Positions 10,004 to 18,854 of a DNA stretch of 34,664 nucleotides are shown here, piece after piece. Source of the DNA: Candidatus Sulfurimonas ponti (GTDB lineage: Bacteria; Campylobacterota; Campylobacteria; Campylobacterales; Sulfurimonadaceae); assembly GCA_014381585.1 (NCBI GenBank), contig JACNLH010000161.1, positions 10,305-44,968 on the forward strand, read 5' to 3'. The notes under the pieces are model-generated. The model was not told the DNA's origin, made no database searches, and saw nothing but the letters and a program-made list of their open reading frames with translations. Position numbers and translations under genes: made by a program. Numbering within the stretch: position 1 is the stretch's first letter; the number at the start of each line of letters is the position of its first letter.

Positions 10004-10537
10004 ATGAAGCGACTTGATAAAAAAGATGCCCCTGTAAATATTACACAAACTGAAAAATTTATGAGTGAGAATGACTTTATTGTATCTAAGACTGATACAA
10101 AAGGTTATATAACATACTGCAATCAAATTTTCATAGATATGTCAGGCTATACAAAAGAAGAACTCATCGGTGCGAATCACAACCTCATAAGACATCCGGA
10201 TATGCCGGCAGTTGCTTTTAACTTAGCATGGGATTTGATTAAAAAAGGGCAAGAGTTTTTTGGATTTGTAAAAAACCTTAAAAAAGACGGTGGATATTAC
10301 TGGGTCTTTGCCTATATAACTGCTGATTATGATTCAAAAGGCACTGTCATTGGCTATTCATCTTTTAGACGTAAACCTTCACGTGTTGCAGTGGAGACTA
10401 TCGCTCCAGTTTATAAACTTTTATTAGATGCTGAAAAAAAAGGCGGGATGGAAGCTTCAGGTGAATTACTCGAAAATTTTCTAGCAGAAAACAAAACTTC
10501 ATACAATAACCTTGTTATTAATTTACAAAAAAGCTAA
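10004..10537 (+). CDS. PAS domain protein, Aer/CetB-like redox sensor
   Basis: GYITYCNQIFIDMSGYTKEELIGANHNLIRHPDMPAVAF..LWDxIKKGQEFFGFVKNLKKDGGYYWVFAYIT-type Aer/CetB PAS signature; no TM segment. Confidence 0.88.
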   Translation: MKRLDKKDAPVNITQTEKFMSENDFIVSKTDTKGYITYCNQIFIDMSGYTKEELIGANHNLIRHPDMPAVAFNLAWDLIKKGQEFFGFVKNLKKDGGYYWVFAYITADYDSKGTVIGYSSFRRKPSRVAVETIAPVYKLLLDAEKKGGMEASGELLENFLAENKTSYNNLVINLQKS

Positions 10538-10548
10538 AGGAAAAATAA

Positions 10549-12003
10549 ATGAATAAGTTTAAAAACTATAAAACACTGGCTTTTTTAACACTTAATATAA
10601 TTCTCGCTCTTTTTTTATTTTTGGAGCATAATGAAACTATTCTTTCACTTATCTTCATAATTATGAGTTTTTTATTTGTTTTCATCCCTTCTGATGATTT
10701 AAACAGCAACTCTCATGACACTAAGGTATTTCAAAATATTTTAGATCTTACACATGAAGTCTCACGTGGACAATTAACAAATCGTATCCATTATGATGAC
10801 ACTTCCTCGCAGGCTGGAGTTTTAGCAGAATCTATCAACGACATGCTTGATCAAGTGGAAGTCATTCTTAGAGAATCTAGAAACAGTATAGAAGCAGTCA
10901 CTCATGGAGATATGACAAGAACCATGTTTTCTTCAGGGCTTCATGGAGAGTTTAAACTAACAGCAGATGCTGTGGCAAAAACTATTGAAGCGATGAAAGA
11001 GAATGCTAAATTTCAACTCTCAGGTATATTTGCAAAAGAACTCTCTATGAGTAATGGCGGAGTCAAAGGTAACTTGGATCTCATTATGAACACTATAATT
11101 AATATTGGCCATGATATTAAAAATGTATCTATTTCTACAAAACATACAGCAAACCTTTCCGCACAAACGAATGTATCCGTCGGTGAAACAAGCCAAGAGC
11201 TTAGTCAGCTGTATCAACTCATAACCAACACCTCAGATGCCGTCACATCACTTAATTCTAATGTGAATGATATCAGTTCTGTTGTTGAACTTATTAAAGA
11301 TATTGCAGATCAAACAAACCTTCTTGCTCTGAATGCTGCCATAGAAGCTGCGCGTGCAGGTGAACATGGCCGTGGATTTGCAGTTGTCGCGGATGAAGTG
11401 AGAAAGCTTGCTGAGAGAACTCAAAAAGCGACTTCAGAAATATCTATAACTATCCAAACACTCCAACAAGAATCAACCAGCATTGCTGAAAACTCTGATC
11501 AAATGAACCATATTGCCATCGCTTCAAATAAGACAATGGATGATTTTTTAAACACTATCAATGAATTCAATCAACAACTCGAAACAAACGCAATCAGTGC
11601 AAACAAGAACTCCATTGACCTTATGATGACTATATACAAGATTCAACATATTATCTTTAAGTCTGAAGCTTACTCATCTGTGACAAATGGGAACTTAAAA
11701 GAAGATATGGCCTCTATAAACCATCATAACTGTAAATTTGGTCATTGGTATGACAACATTGCTCCTGAACTTTTTGGCGATAACAAAACATTTGCCAAGA
11801 TGTCTCAATCACATGAAGCATTTCATAAAGCAATTTCTCAAAATATATCCTTTGTGCTCGAAGGAAGTGATTCTTTACAAAAAAATAAAGACACCATCAT
11901 TAAAAATTTTGCTGTATCAGAAAAAACGAGCCAAGAACTTTTTGCACTTATGAATCAACTGGTTCAGGAAACTGCGGGTGATGTTGATTTAGAAAAAATT
12001 TAA
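10549..12003 (+). CDS. Methyl-accepting chemotaxis protein with N-terminal TM hairpin and C-terminal CZB zinc-binding domain (CetA-like)
   Basis: MCP hairpin tip [45 protein letters not shown]; two TM helices with almost no periplasmic loop; C-terminal [12 protein letters not shown]...[11 protein letters not shown]...HEAFHKAI (CZB 3His/1Cys pattern). Confidence 0.92.
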   Translation: MNKFKNYKTLAFLTLNIILALFLFLEHNETILSLIFIIMSFLFVFIPSDDLNSNSHDTKVFQNILDLTHEVSRGQLTNRIHYDDTSSQAGVLAESINDMLDQVEVILRESRNSIEAVTHGDMTRTMFSSGLHGEFKLTADAVAKTIEAMKENAKFQLSGIFAKELSMSNGGVKGNLDLIMNTIINIGHDIKNVSISTKHTANLSAQTNVSVGETSQELSQLYQLITNTSDAVTSLNSNVNDISSVVELIKDIADQTNLLALNAAIEAARAGEHGRGFAVVADEVRKLAERTQKATSEISITIQTLQQESTSIAENSDQMNHIAIASNKTMDDFLNTINEFNQQLETNAISANKNSIDLMMTIYKIQHIIFKSEAYSSVTNGNLKEDMASINHHNCKFGHWYDNIAPELFGDNKTFAKMSQSHEAFHKAISQNISFVLEGSDSLQKNKDTIIKNFAVSEKTSQELFALMNQLVQETAGDVDLEKI

Positions 12004-12033
12004 ATTTAAAAAAATTAAACTTCTAAACTTGTA

Positions 12034-12055
12034 TATACTATTTTTTTAGTATAAT
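12034..12055 (+). promoter_or_regulatory. Promoter region of aspartate aminotransferase with palindrome overlapping the -10
   Basis: TATACTATTTTTTTAGTATAAT: inverted repeat TATACTA-N6-TAGTATA; TATAAT at 12050-12055; GGAGAAGG Shine-Dalgarno before ATG 12083. Confidence 0.6.
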
Positions 12056-12082
12056 TTCATATATTTTTTAGGAGAAGGTTTA

Positions 12083-13249
12083 ATGTTAACTAAACGCGTC
12101 AATACACTTTCGGAATCAATCACGATTGCTATCACAACACTTGCTCAAGAGTTAAAAGCTCAAGGTAAAGATATTCTTAGTTTTTCAGCTGGTGAACCAG
12201 ACTTCGGAACACCTCAAGTTATCAAAGATGCAGCGATTAAAGCTATCAATGATGAATGCACAAAATACACTGCTGTTGATGGAGTTTTACCTCTTAGAGA
12301 AGCTATAGCCAATAAACTTAAGAGAGATAATGGATTAACCTACGCTCCTAATCAAATCATCGCAAATAATGGAGCAAAACACTCCCTATTTAATCTTTTT
12401 GCTGCAACTATAGAAAATGGTGCTGAAGTGATCATTCCTTCACCGTATTGGGTCACCTACCCTGAACTGGTTCAATACTGTGGCGGTAAAGTTGTAGAGA
12501 TTGAAACGCATGACACTGATGGTTTTAAAATCACTCCTGAGCAATTAAAAAATGCTATCACAGATAAAACAAGAATGTTGGTTTTAACATCTCCATCAAA
12601 CCCGACCGGTTCAATATATACAAAAGAAGAACTTATAGCTATCGGTGAAGTGCTAGAAGGTACAGATATCATCGTTGCCAGTGATGAGATGTATGAGAAA
12701 CTGACGTATGATGGCACTTTCACTTCATGCGCAGCAGTGAGTGAAGATATGTACAAACGCACTGTGACTATTAACGGGCTTAGTAAATCAGTTGCGATGA
12801 CTGGTTGGAGATTCGGTTATATGGCTGCAGCAGACACTGAGCTTATTAAAGCTACGAAAAAGCTTCAATCTCAAAGCACGTCAAACATCAACTCTATCAC
12901 TCAGATGGCTGCTATTGCCGGTCTTGATGGCAGTGCTGATGCAGATATAGAGATGATGAGAAAAGCCTTTATTGAGCGTCGCGATGAAGCTGTGAAACTT
13001 ATCAACGATATAGATGGACTCAGTGTTTTAAAACCAGATGGTGCATTTTACTTATTTGTAAATATAAAAGAGGTTTCAAAAGACTCTCTTACATTTGCTA
13101 AAGATTTATTAGATAAAAAACTTGTAGCTGTTGTTCCAGGTGTTGCTTTTGGAAGTGAGGGTTACTTCAGATTAAGTTTTGCGACTGATATAAACACTAT
13201 CCGTGAGGGTATAGCTAGGATTGCAGAGTTTGTTAAAGAGATAAAGTAG
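12083..13249 (+). CDS. aspC: Aspartate aminotransferase (class I/II PLP aminotransferase)
   Basis: FSAGEPDFGTPQVIKDAA; LTSPSNPTGSIYTKEEL; INGLSKSVAMTGWRFGYMA. Position after cysE corresponds to C. jejuni aspB. Confidence 0.93.
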   Translation: MLTKRVNTLSESITIAITTLAQELKAQGKDILSFSAGEPDFGTPQVIKDAAIKAINDECTKYTAVDGVLPLREAIANKLKRDNGLTYAPNQIIANNGAKHSLFNLFAATIENGAEVIIPSPYWVTYPELVQYCGGKVVEIETHDTDGFKITPEQLKNAITDKTRMLVLTSPSNPTGSIYTKEELIAIGEVLEGTDIIVASDEMYEKLTYDGTFTSCAAVSEDMYKRTVTINGLSKSVAMTGWRFGYMAAADTELIKATKKLQSQSTSNINSITQMAAIAGLDGSADADIEMMRKAFIERRDEAVKLINDIDGLSVLKPDGAFYLFVNIKEVSKDSLTFAKDLLDKKLVAVVPGVAFGSEGYFRLSFATDINTIREGIARIAEFVKEIK

Positions 13250-13268
13250 GTTTTAAAAACCTACTTTA
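13242..13268. terminator. Perfect 13-bp inverted repeat spanning both convergent stop codons (putative bidirectional 3'-end element)
   Basis: TAAAGTAGGTTTT-A-AAAACCTACTTTA; contains the aspC TAG (13247-13249) and the opposite-strand TAG (13261-13263). Confidence 0.6.
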
Positions 13269-13464
13269 AAGCTTGTAATGCTTCAATAACTGCATCAAGG
13301 TTGTCCATCGGAAGATGCACTTTCCACTCAGGCTCTTCTGCATTTCCCACCAATGAAATTCCTACACTTGCAACCGTGGCACTGCCTTTTCCATACGGCT
13401 CTTCTACTTTAGTCACTGATATAACACCTTTTTTTGTTCCGCTTAATGGGATTACTGCACTCAT
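13261..13464 (-). CDS. Conserved small hypothetical protein
   Basis: 67-aa ORF, good codon character; stop codon lies inside an inverted repeat shared with the convergent aspC stop. Confidence 0.7.
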   Translation of the reverse strand: MSAVIPLSGTKKGVISVTKVEEPYGKGSATVASVGISLVGNAEEPEWKVHLPMDNLDAVIEALQALK

Positions 13465-13489
13465 GTAAATTCCTTTTTATTATATAAAA

Positions 13490-14440
13490 TTATTTAAGTA
13501 GTCTAGCTAATCTACCCTGAAGCTTTAACCATGATTTGTGATCCATAAATGGAAATCCAGCAAAAGTTAAGCCTGTTTCTTTGACTGATTTTGTCACACC
13601 CGTTCTTGCAGCAAAAGTGTTGAATGGAGCTATTTCTATATGTCCGGATGCACCTGATTGTGCACCGAAAACAGTGTTTCTTCCCATTTTAGTGGAACCT
13701 GCAAAACCACTTTGAGACACCAATACAGAGTATTCACCAATTTCACAGTTATGCCCCACTTGCACAAGGTTGTCTATACGCACACCTTTTTTGATAAGTG
13801 TGCTTCCAAAAACTGCTCTATCTAAGGTTGTATTTGCTCCGACATCCACATCATCTTCAAGAACAACATTTCCATTTTGATAAATCTTTTTATGTTCGCC
13901 TAGTTTATTTGTAGCAAAACCAAAACCGTCACTTCCAACAACTGCACCGGCATGAAGCACACAGTTATTTCCAACAATACAGTCTCTATAGACCGTCACA
14001 TTGGGATAAATTATTGTATTGTCGCCTATAACAGAGTTCGCACCAATATAAACATGGGCCATAATCATACAATTTTCACCAACAATGGCACCGTTTGCAA
14101 TCTCTGCTTTTGGTGAAACAGTGGTGTTAGCACCTATTTTTGATGAAGGAAGGGTCTTGTCTTCTATTGGAGGGGCAAAATATTTTGAGACTTCAGCCAT
14201 CTCCCAATAAGGGTTTTCCACCACTAAAGCCACGCAAGCCTCCGGAACAAACTCCATTGTCTTAGCATCAACGATAATAGCGCCAGCATTTGAGAGAGAC
14301 ACATCTTTTACATACTTGGAGTTTGCGACAAAGGAAAGTTCAGAAGCTCCCGCATCCTTTAAAGTGTTCATAGATTCTATCTCTATATCAACACCATCAA
14401 ATTTTGCACCGATTATATTTGCTATTTCTGAGAGTTTCAT
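13490..14440 (-). CDS. lpxD: UDP-3-O-acylglucosamine N-acyltransferase
   Basis: N-terminus MKLSEIANIIGAKFDGVDIEIESMNTLKDA (start at 14440; the ORF-track start at 14473 overlaps ilvH). Hexapeptide repeats, GSDGFGFA, GAVVG, IDNLVQVGHNCEIGE. Confidence 0.95.
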   Translation of the reverse strand: MKLSEIANIIGAKFDGVDIEIESMNTLKDAGASELSFVANSKYVKDVSLSNAGAIIVDAKTMEFVPEACVALVVENPYWEMAEVSKYFAPPIEDKTLPSSKIGANTTVSPKAEIANGAIVGENCMIMAHVYIGANSVIGDNTIIYPNVTVYRDCIVGNNCVLHAGAVVGSDGFGFATNKLGEHKKIYQNGNVVLEDDVDVGANTTLDRAVFGSTLIKKGVRIDNLVQVGHNCEIGEYSVLVSQSGFAGSTKMGRNTVFGAQSGASGHIEIAPFNTFAARTGVTKSVKETGLTFAGFPFMDHKSWLKLQGRLARLLK

Positions 14441-14450
14441 ACCCCTCCCT

Positions 14451-14927
14451 TTATCTTTCCAGGGCCACTGCACCGCTTCTTACAATCTCTTTAGGGTTGT
14501 ATCTTTTGATTGCGCCTAAAAAGTGATCCACTCTTCTTGGTTCATCTGTGACCATAGCTATAACCACGTTTTCACCGACATTCACTATTTTTCCGTTGTA
14601 AGCTTCACATAAAGTGTTGATATCACTTAAGTTTTCAGTGATTGGAAACTTCACCATCGCCATCTCTTTTTCCACTAAGTCAGCGTGTTCGTACACTCTA
14701 AGCACCGGGATAAGCTTATGCAGCTGTTTGGTGATCTGCTCAATCACACGAACCGAACCGGATGTGACTATCGTGAGTCTTGAATACTTAGAATCCGGGA
14801 TAGGAGCAACAGTTAAAGATGTGATGTTATATCCACGGCCGGAGAAAAGATTTGTGATACGGGACAAAACACTTGCTTCATTCACCACGATAACTGAAAT
14901 TACTCTTCTTTCACTATTTTCAGTCAT
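14451..14927 (-). CDS. ilvH: Acetolactate synthase small subunit
   Basis: ACT domain RRVISVIVVNEASVLSRITNLFSGRGYNITSLTVAP; adjacent to ilvB. Confidence 0.95.
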   Translation of the reverse strand: MTENSERRVISVIVVNEASVLSRITNLFSGRGYNITSLTVAPIPDSKYSRLTIVTSGSVRVIEQITKQLHKLIPVLRVYEHADLVEKEMAMVKFPITENLSDINTLCEAYNGKIVNVGENVVIAMVTDEPRRVDHFLGAIKRYNPKEIVRSGAVALER

Positions 14928-16624
14928 TATTTTGTCTCCTTTTTCTCTAATAACATCATGTTAAACAGACTTCCGCCTGATGGCACCATCGGCATAACAT
15001 TTTCAAATCGCTCAACGATTACTTCTATAAAAGCAACAACATTTTTTGCAACTGCATCTTTAAGTGCTGCGTCAAATTCTTCTTTTGTAGTAACTCTATA
15101 CCCTATCCCGCCAAAAGCTTCTGATAGTTTTACAAAGTCCGGCTGCACTGACAAGTCTGTCTCACTGTGACGTTTGTCATAAAAAAGAGTTTGCCACTGA
15201 CGGACCATACCAAGAAAGTTATTATTTAAAATAATATTTATAACCGGTATTTTTTTCTCAACTGCTGTCATTAATTCTTGACAGTTCATCAAAATAGAAC
15301 CATCTCCTGTGAAGTTGATGCTTGTCTTTTCCGGAGAAGCTGCTTTAACACCGATAGCTGCCGGAAAACCAAAGCCCATAGTTCCAAGACCACCGGAGGT
15401 TATCCATTGATTTGGACGAGAAAATGGATAAAATTGCGCCGCCCACATCTGGTGCTGTCCAACATCTGTAGAGATGTTTGCACTATCTCCTAATAATTCG
15501 CCAACTCTTTGAACAACCCACTGAGGTTTAATTCTCTGGGAATCTTCATGGAACGTTAAAGGGTGAAGCTGGGCAAACTCATTGATAGTTTCTCTCCAAG
15601 ATTCATACTTTTCACTTTTGACCTTAGACACCTGTTCTAACATATCTTTTACAACATTTTTAACATCACCGACTATAGGATAATCCACACTTACAAGCTT
15701 TGAAATAGAAGCTGGATCAATGTCCACATGAATCACATCAGCATTTTTAGCAAACTCAGAGAGTTTACCTGTCACACGGTCATCAAATCTTACACCAAGA
15801 CCTATAACTAAATCTGTTTCACTCATCGCCATGTTTGATGAATAGGAACCATGCATACCAAGCATACCGACAAGTAAAGGATCATCGTACGATAAAACAC
15901 CGCGGGCCATCAATGTCTCAACGGCTGGAATACCGGTTTTTTGAACTAAGTCCCTTACTTCATATCCTGCATTTGCATTGATAATACCGCCACCAAGATA
16001 AAAAAGAGGACGCTTTGCTTTTGCTATTGCATCCATTGCTTTTTTGATTTGACGAGGATTTCCTTTAACATTCGGCTTGTATGTTTCTAATTCAAGTTCA
16101 ATATCATAGTTGAATTCTTCAATCTGTGCTGTGACATCTTTTGGAATATCCACATGAACAGGTCCGGGACGACCCGAACGCGCTATATAAAATGCTTCTT
16201 TTAAAACACGGGGCAGATCTTTTGCATCTGTTACAAGATAATTGTGTTTTGTACAAGGACGGGAGATACCGATAGCATCAATTTCTTGAAAACCATCTGT
16301 ACCGATTAAACTCATTGGAACTTGACCAGAGATAACAACCATAGGAACAGAGTCCATATATGCATCCGCTAAACCAGTCACTGCATTTGTAAAACCGGGA
16401 CCGGATGTAATCAAAGCCACACCAACCTTACCGCTCGCTTTTGCATAACCTTCAGCTGCATGCACTGAAGCTTGTTCGTGACGATTTAAAATATGTTGAA
16501 ATCCATTTTGCTTGTATATTTCATCATAGACATTCATAATCGCTCCACCAGGGTAACCAAACACTGTGTTCACCCCTTCTGCGATCAAAGCTTCAATGAC
16601 CATTTGCGCGCCACTTATTTGCAT
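14927..16624 (-). CDS. ilvB: Acetolactate synthase large subunit
   Basis: TPP enzyme motifs: GYPGGAIMNVYDEIY, HEQASVHAAEGYAKASGKVGVALITSGPGFTNAVTGLADAYMDSVPMVVISGQV, GDGSILMNCQELMTA. Confidence 0.97.
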   Translation of the reverse strand: MQISGAQMVIEALIAEGVNTVFGYPGGAIMNVYDEIYKQNGFQHILNRHEQASVHAAEGYAKASGKVGVALITSGPGFTNAVTGLADAYMDSVPMVVISGQVPMSLIGTDGFQEIDAIGISRPCTKHNYLVTDAKDLPRVLKEAFYIARSGRPGPVHVDIPKDVTAQIEEFNYDIELELETYKPNVKGNPRQIKKAMDAIAKAKRPLFYLGGGIINANAGYEVRDLVQKTGIPAVETLMARGVLSYDDPLLVGMLGMHGSYSSNMAMSETDLVIGLGVRFDDRVTGKLSEFAKNADVIHVDIDPASISKLVSVDYPIVGDVKNVVKDMLEQVSKVKSEKYESWRETINEFAQLHPLTFHEDSQRIKPQWVVQRVGELLGDSANISTDVGQHQMWAAQFYPFSRPNQWITSGGLGTMGFGFPAAIGVKAASPEKTSINFTGDGSILMNCQELMTAVEKKIPVINIILNNNFLGMVRQWQTLFYDKRHSETDLSVQPDFVKLSEAFGGIGYRVTTKEEFDAALKDAVAKNVVAFIEVIVERFENVMPMVPSGGSLFNMMLLEKKETK

Positions 16625-16723
16625 GAAAAGTCTCCTATTAAAATTATTATTTAAAAATTTGTTGATTATACTGAAATAACCTATATTTTAGGTTAAAAAA
16701 GAGTGTAGTTAAAAGCTAAAATC

Positions 16724-18850
16724 TTAATCTAATATGGACTCAACAATCATAGAAGGTCTCCACATACTTAAAGATCCTTTCGTTAATAATTCTAAATTCA
16801 ATTTTGAACTTGGAAATTTTTTAATAAAAATTTCATATAAACTTAATATCTGGTCTTCCAATCCAAAGTTCAATATATAATTTTTAATCCCTTCTTCGAT
16901 TAAAAACTTATCTTTTTTAACAGCTACGGCTTGTTCTAATTGAACCATATAGCACCATCCAAAAACTGTGGCCAATGCCCTGTATTTTGAACGAATCATC
17001 ATATAAGAGGATAAAGCTCTTTCAATCCCTGCAGCATCACCTTCAACTGCATGAGCACTTGCCACTGCTAAATCTTTATTCCATTCCTCTTGTAATCGTT
17101 TTCCATCTTCAGTGTCTTGTAAATCTGCTGATATATCAAGCATATTATAGGCTGTGACAATATCTTCATCTTTGACAGCTTTAAAAAATTTCTGCTTGGA
17201 TTCTATATCTAGCATCATCTCTTTCACCTCTGCTGCAAAGTCAGGAAAATCTACAAGAATTCTAATCATTTTAATCGCAGAATGGGTGTCCCCCACATTG
17301 AGGAACTCTTGTGATTTGATATAAAGAGTGTCTCCATAATTCATGATTGTGGTGTATTCTGGAAACTCCATTAAAAACGGATGCAATTTAATAAGCTCAA
17401 AAGTGATTTTAAAATCCTTTTGACCAAGTGCAATTTTAAACCTCTTGTACACTTCAGCTTGCGCAAAAAGGTCTTGTATAAGTTTTGTTTTATCACTTAT
17501 ACCCCGGTATGGTGCTAAAATTTCACGTGCCGTATCCATCCCTTTTGGATCAAGTGCATGTTTTTGTGCCAATGCAAATGCTTTTTTCCATCTCTGCTCT
17601 AATGATTTATAAATCGGGGTTTCTTTGTACATCGGATGCTGATTTGCAAGCCCGTATGCCAATAGCAATTTACCTCCTTTTGCGACATCCACAAATTTAT
17701 CATAATCAGCATATTCAAGAATAATCTCTTGCATAATTTTATTTTTAGCCGGTACATTTTTAAAATGACCCAGTAAGGCTATGGCAGTTTTTTTATCGCC
17801 CTTTTGTAAGTGCAGTTTTGCTTTTGCCAATGTGTTTTGCCAAAGATTTGCAACACGAGAGTGAATCTCTGTATATTCAAGCAAAGGATTTACATCCACG
17901 TAAGCTTGAATATCTTCATATCTTTGTTCTCTTAAAAGTGTATTTATATGTTCTTCACCTTCGTAAATATTGTAAACCGATACGTTTCCATCATTACACG
18001 AGAGAATAAGTTCTTTACTTTTCTCATCAAAGACCAGGGAAGTGATGGAAGAACCCACTTTTATATACTTTTTAGATAACTGTTCATATGTTTTTAAATC
18101 ATATACTAAAACATAGCCCAATGCCGTTGCTAAAAAAAGAAATTGATTTTCCTCGGCAGTAATAACCTGAGTGACATCATCGTGAATTCCGTCAAGCCTG
18201 GTTATCACCTTTGCATTACGAAGATTCCAAATAATCCCTTGATTATTTTTATCTACACTGAAAAATCTGTTGTGACCTATAAATGTCATCTTCATAACAG
18301 GGTCTGAATGTGCCTTTAATTTATACTTTTGTGTCATCATAGTAAGATTAAAAAGAGAGATTTTTTTATCGTATGAGCAGGTTGCGACTAAGTTTCCATC
18401 GCAACTGAAGACAATGTCATTGACAGCGTCAATATGCATAGGAAGGGTGAAGACCAACTTACCGCTTTGTATATCCATTACAAAAGTTTTTCCATCATCA
18501 CCGCAAGAAAACATATACTTACTGTGCGGATCTATACCTACACATGATGCTTCACCGTGATGCCTGTCCACTTTAACAATCACTTTTTTCGTTTTGGTGT
18601 TGTAAAGCCTTGATTCTTTAGAATCAGTTTTCAAAATAGCAAAATATTTTCCATCACTAGAAAATTCTATAACTTTATTTTTATATCGTAAATGATGAAT
18701 ATTTGCTTTAAATCCATCAAGAAGTTCTAATGTTTGAAGGTCTAAGTATCGAACAGTGCTTTTAGCATCAACTATTAAAAGACGTCCATCATCAAGAATT
18801 TGAGTGTGAACAATAGCATCTTTAAAGTTTTTACTTCTTAGAACTTCCAT
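16724..18850 (-). CDS. WD40-repeat beta-propeller plus alpha-solenoid protein of unknown function
   Basis: N-terminal ~300 aa contains seven WD-like units by eye. Residues ~302-690 are helical with a ~84-aa internal repeat. No signal peptide or TM. 4 bp from ilvA. Confidence 0.85.
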   Translation of the reverse strand: MEVLRSKNFKDAIVHTQILDDGRLLIVDAKSTVRYLDLQTLELLDGFKANIHHLRYKNKVIEFSSDGKYFAILKTDSKESRLYNTKTKKVIVKVDRHHGEASCVGIDPHSKYMFSCGDDGKTFVMDIQSGKLVFTLPMHIDAVNDIVFSCDGNLVATCSYDKKISLFNLTMMTQKYKLKAHSDPVMKMTFIGHNRFFSVDKNNQGIIWNLRNAKVITRLDGIHDDVTQVITAEENQFLFLATALGYVLVYDLKTYEQLSKKYIKVGSSITSLVFDEKSKELILSCNDGNVSVYNIYEGEEHINTLLREQRYEDIQAYVDVNPLLEYTEIHSRVANLWQNTLAKAKLHLQKGDKKTAIALLGHFKNVPAKNKIMQEIILEYADYDKFVDVAKGGKLLLAYGLANQHPMYKETPIYKSLEQRWKKAFALAQKHALDPKGMDTAREILAPYRGISDKTKLIQDLFAQAEVYKRFKIALGQKDFKITFELIKLHPFLMEFPEYTTIMNYGDTLYIKSQEFLNVGDTHSAIKMIRILVDFPDFAAEVKEMMLDIESKQKFFKAVKDEDIVTAYNMLDISADLQDTEDGKRLQEEWNKDLAVASAHAVEGDAAGIERALSSYMMIRSKYRALATVFGWCYMVQLEQAVAVKKDKFLIEEGIKNYILNFGLEDQILSLYEIFIKKFPSSKLNLELLTKGSLSMWRPSMIVESILD

Positions 18851-18854
18851 ATTT

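Noticed and set aside
16677-16695. TAACCTA-TATTT-TAGGTTA hairpin between the WD40 gene and ilvB as a terminator or attenuator
   Set aside because: Short AT-rich stem without a convincing U-tract on the relevant strand, and no leader peptide with Ile/Val/Leu codons was seen.
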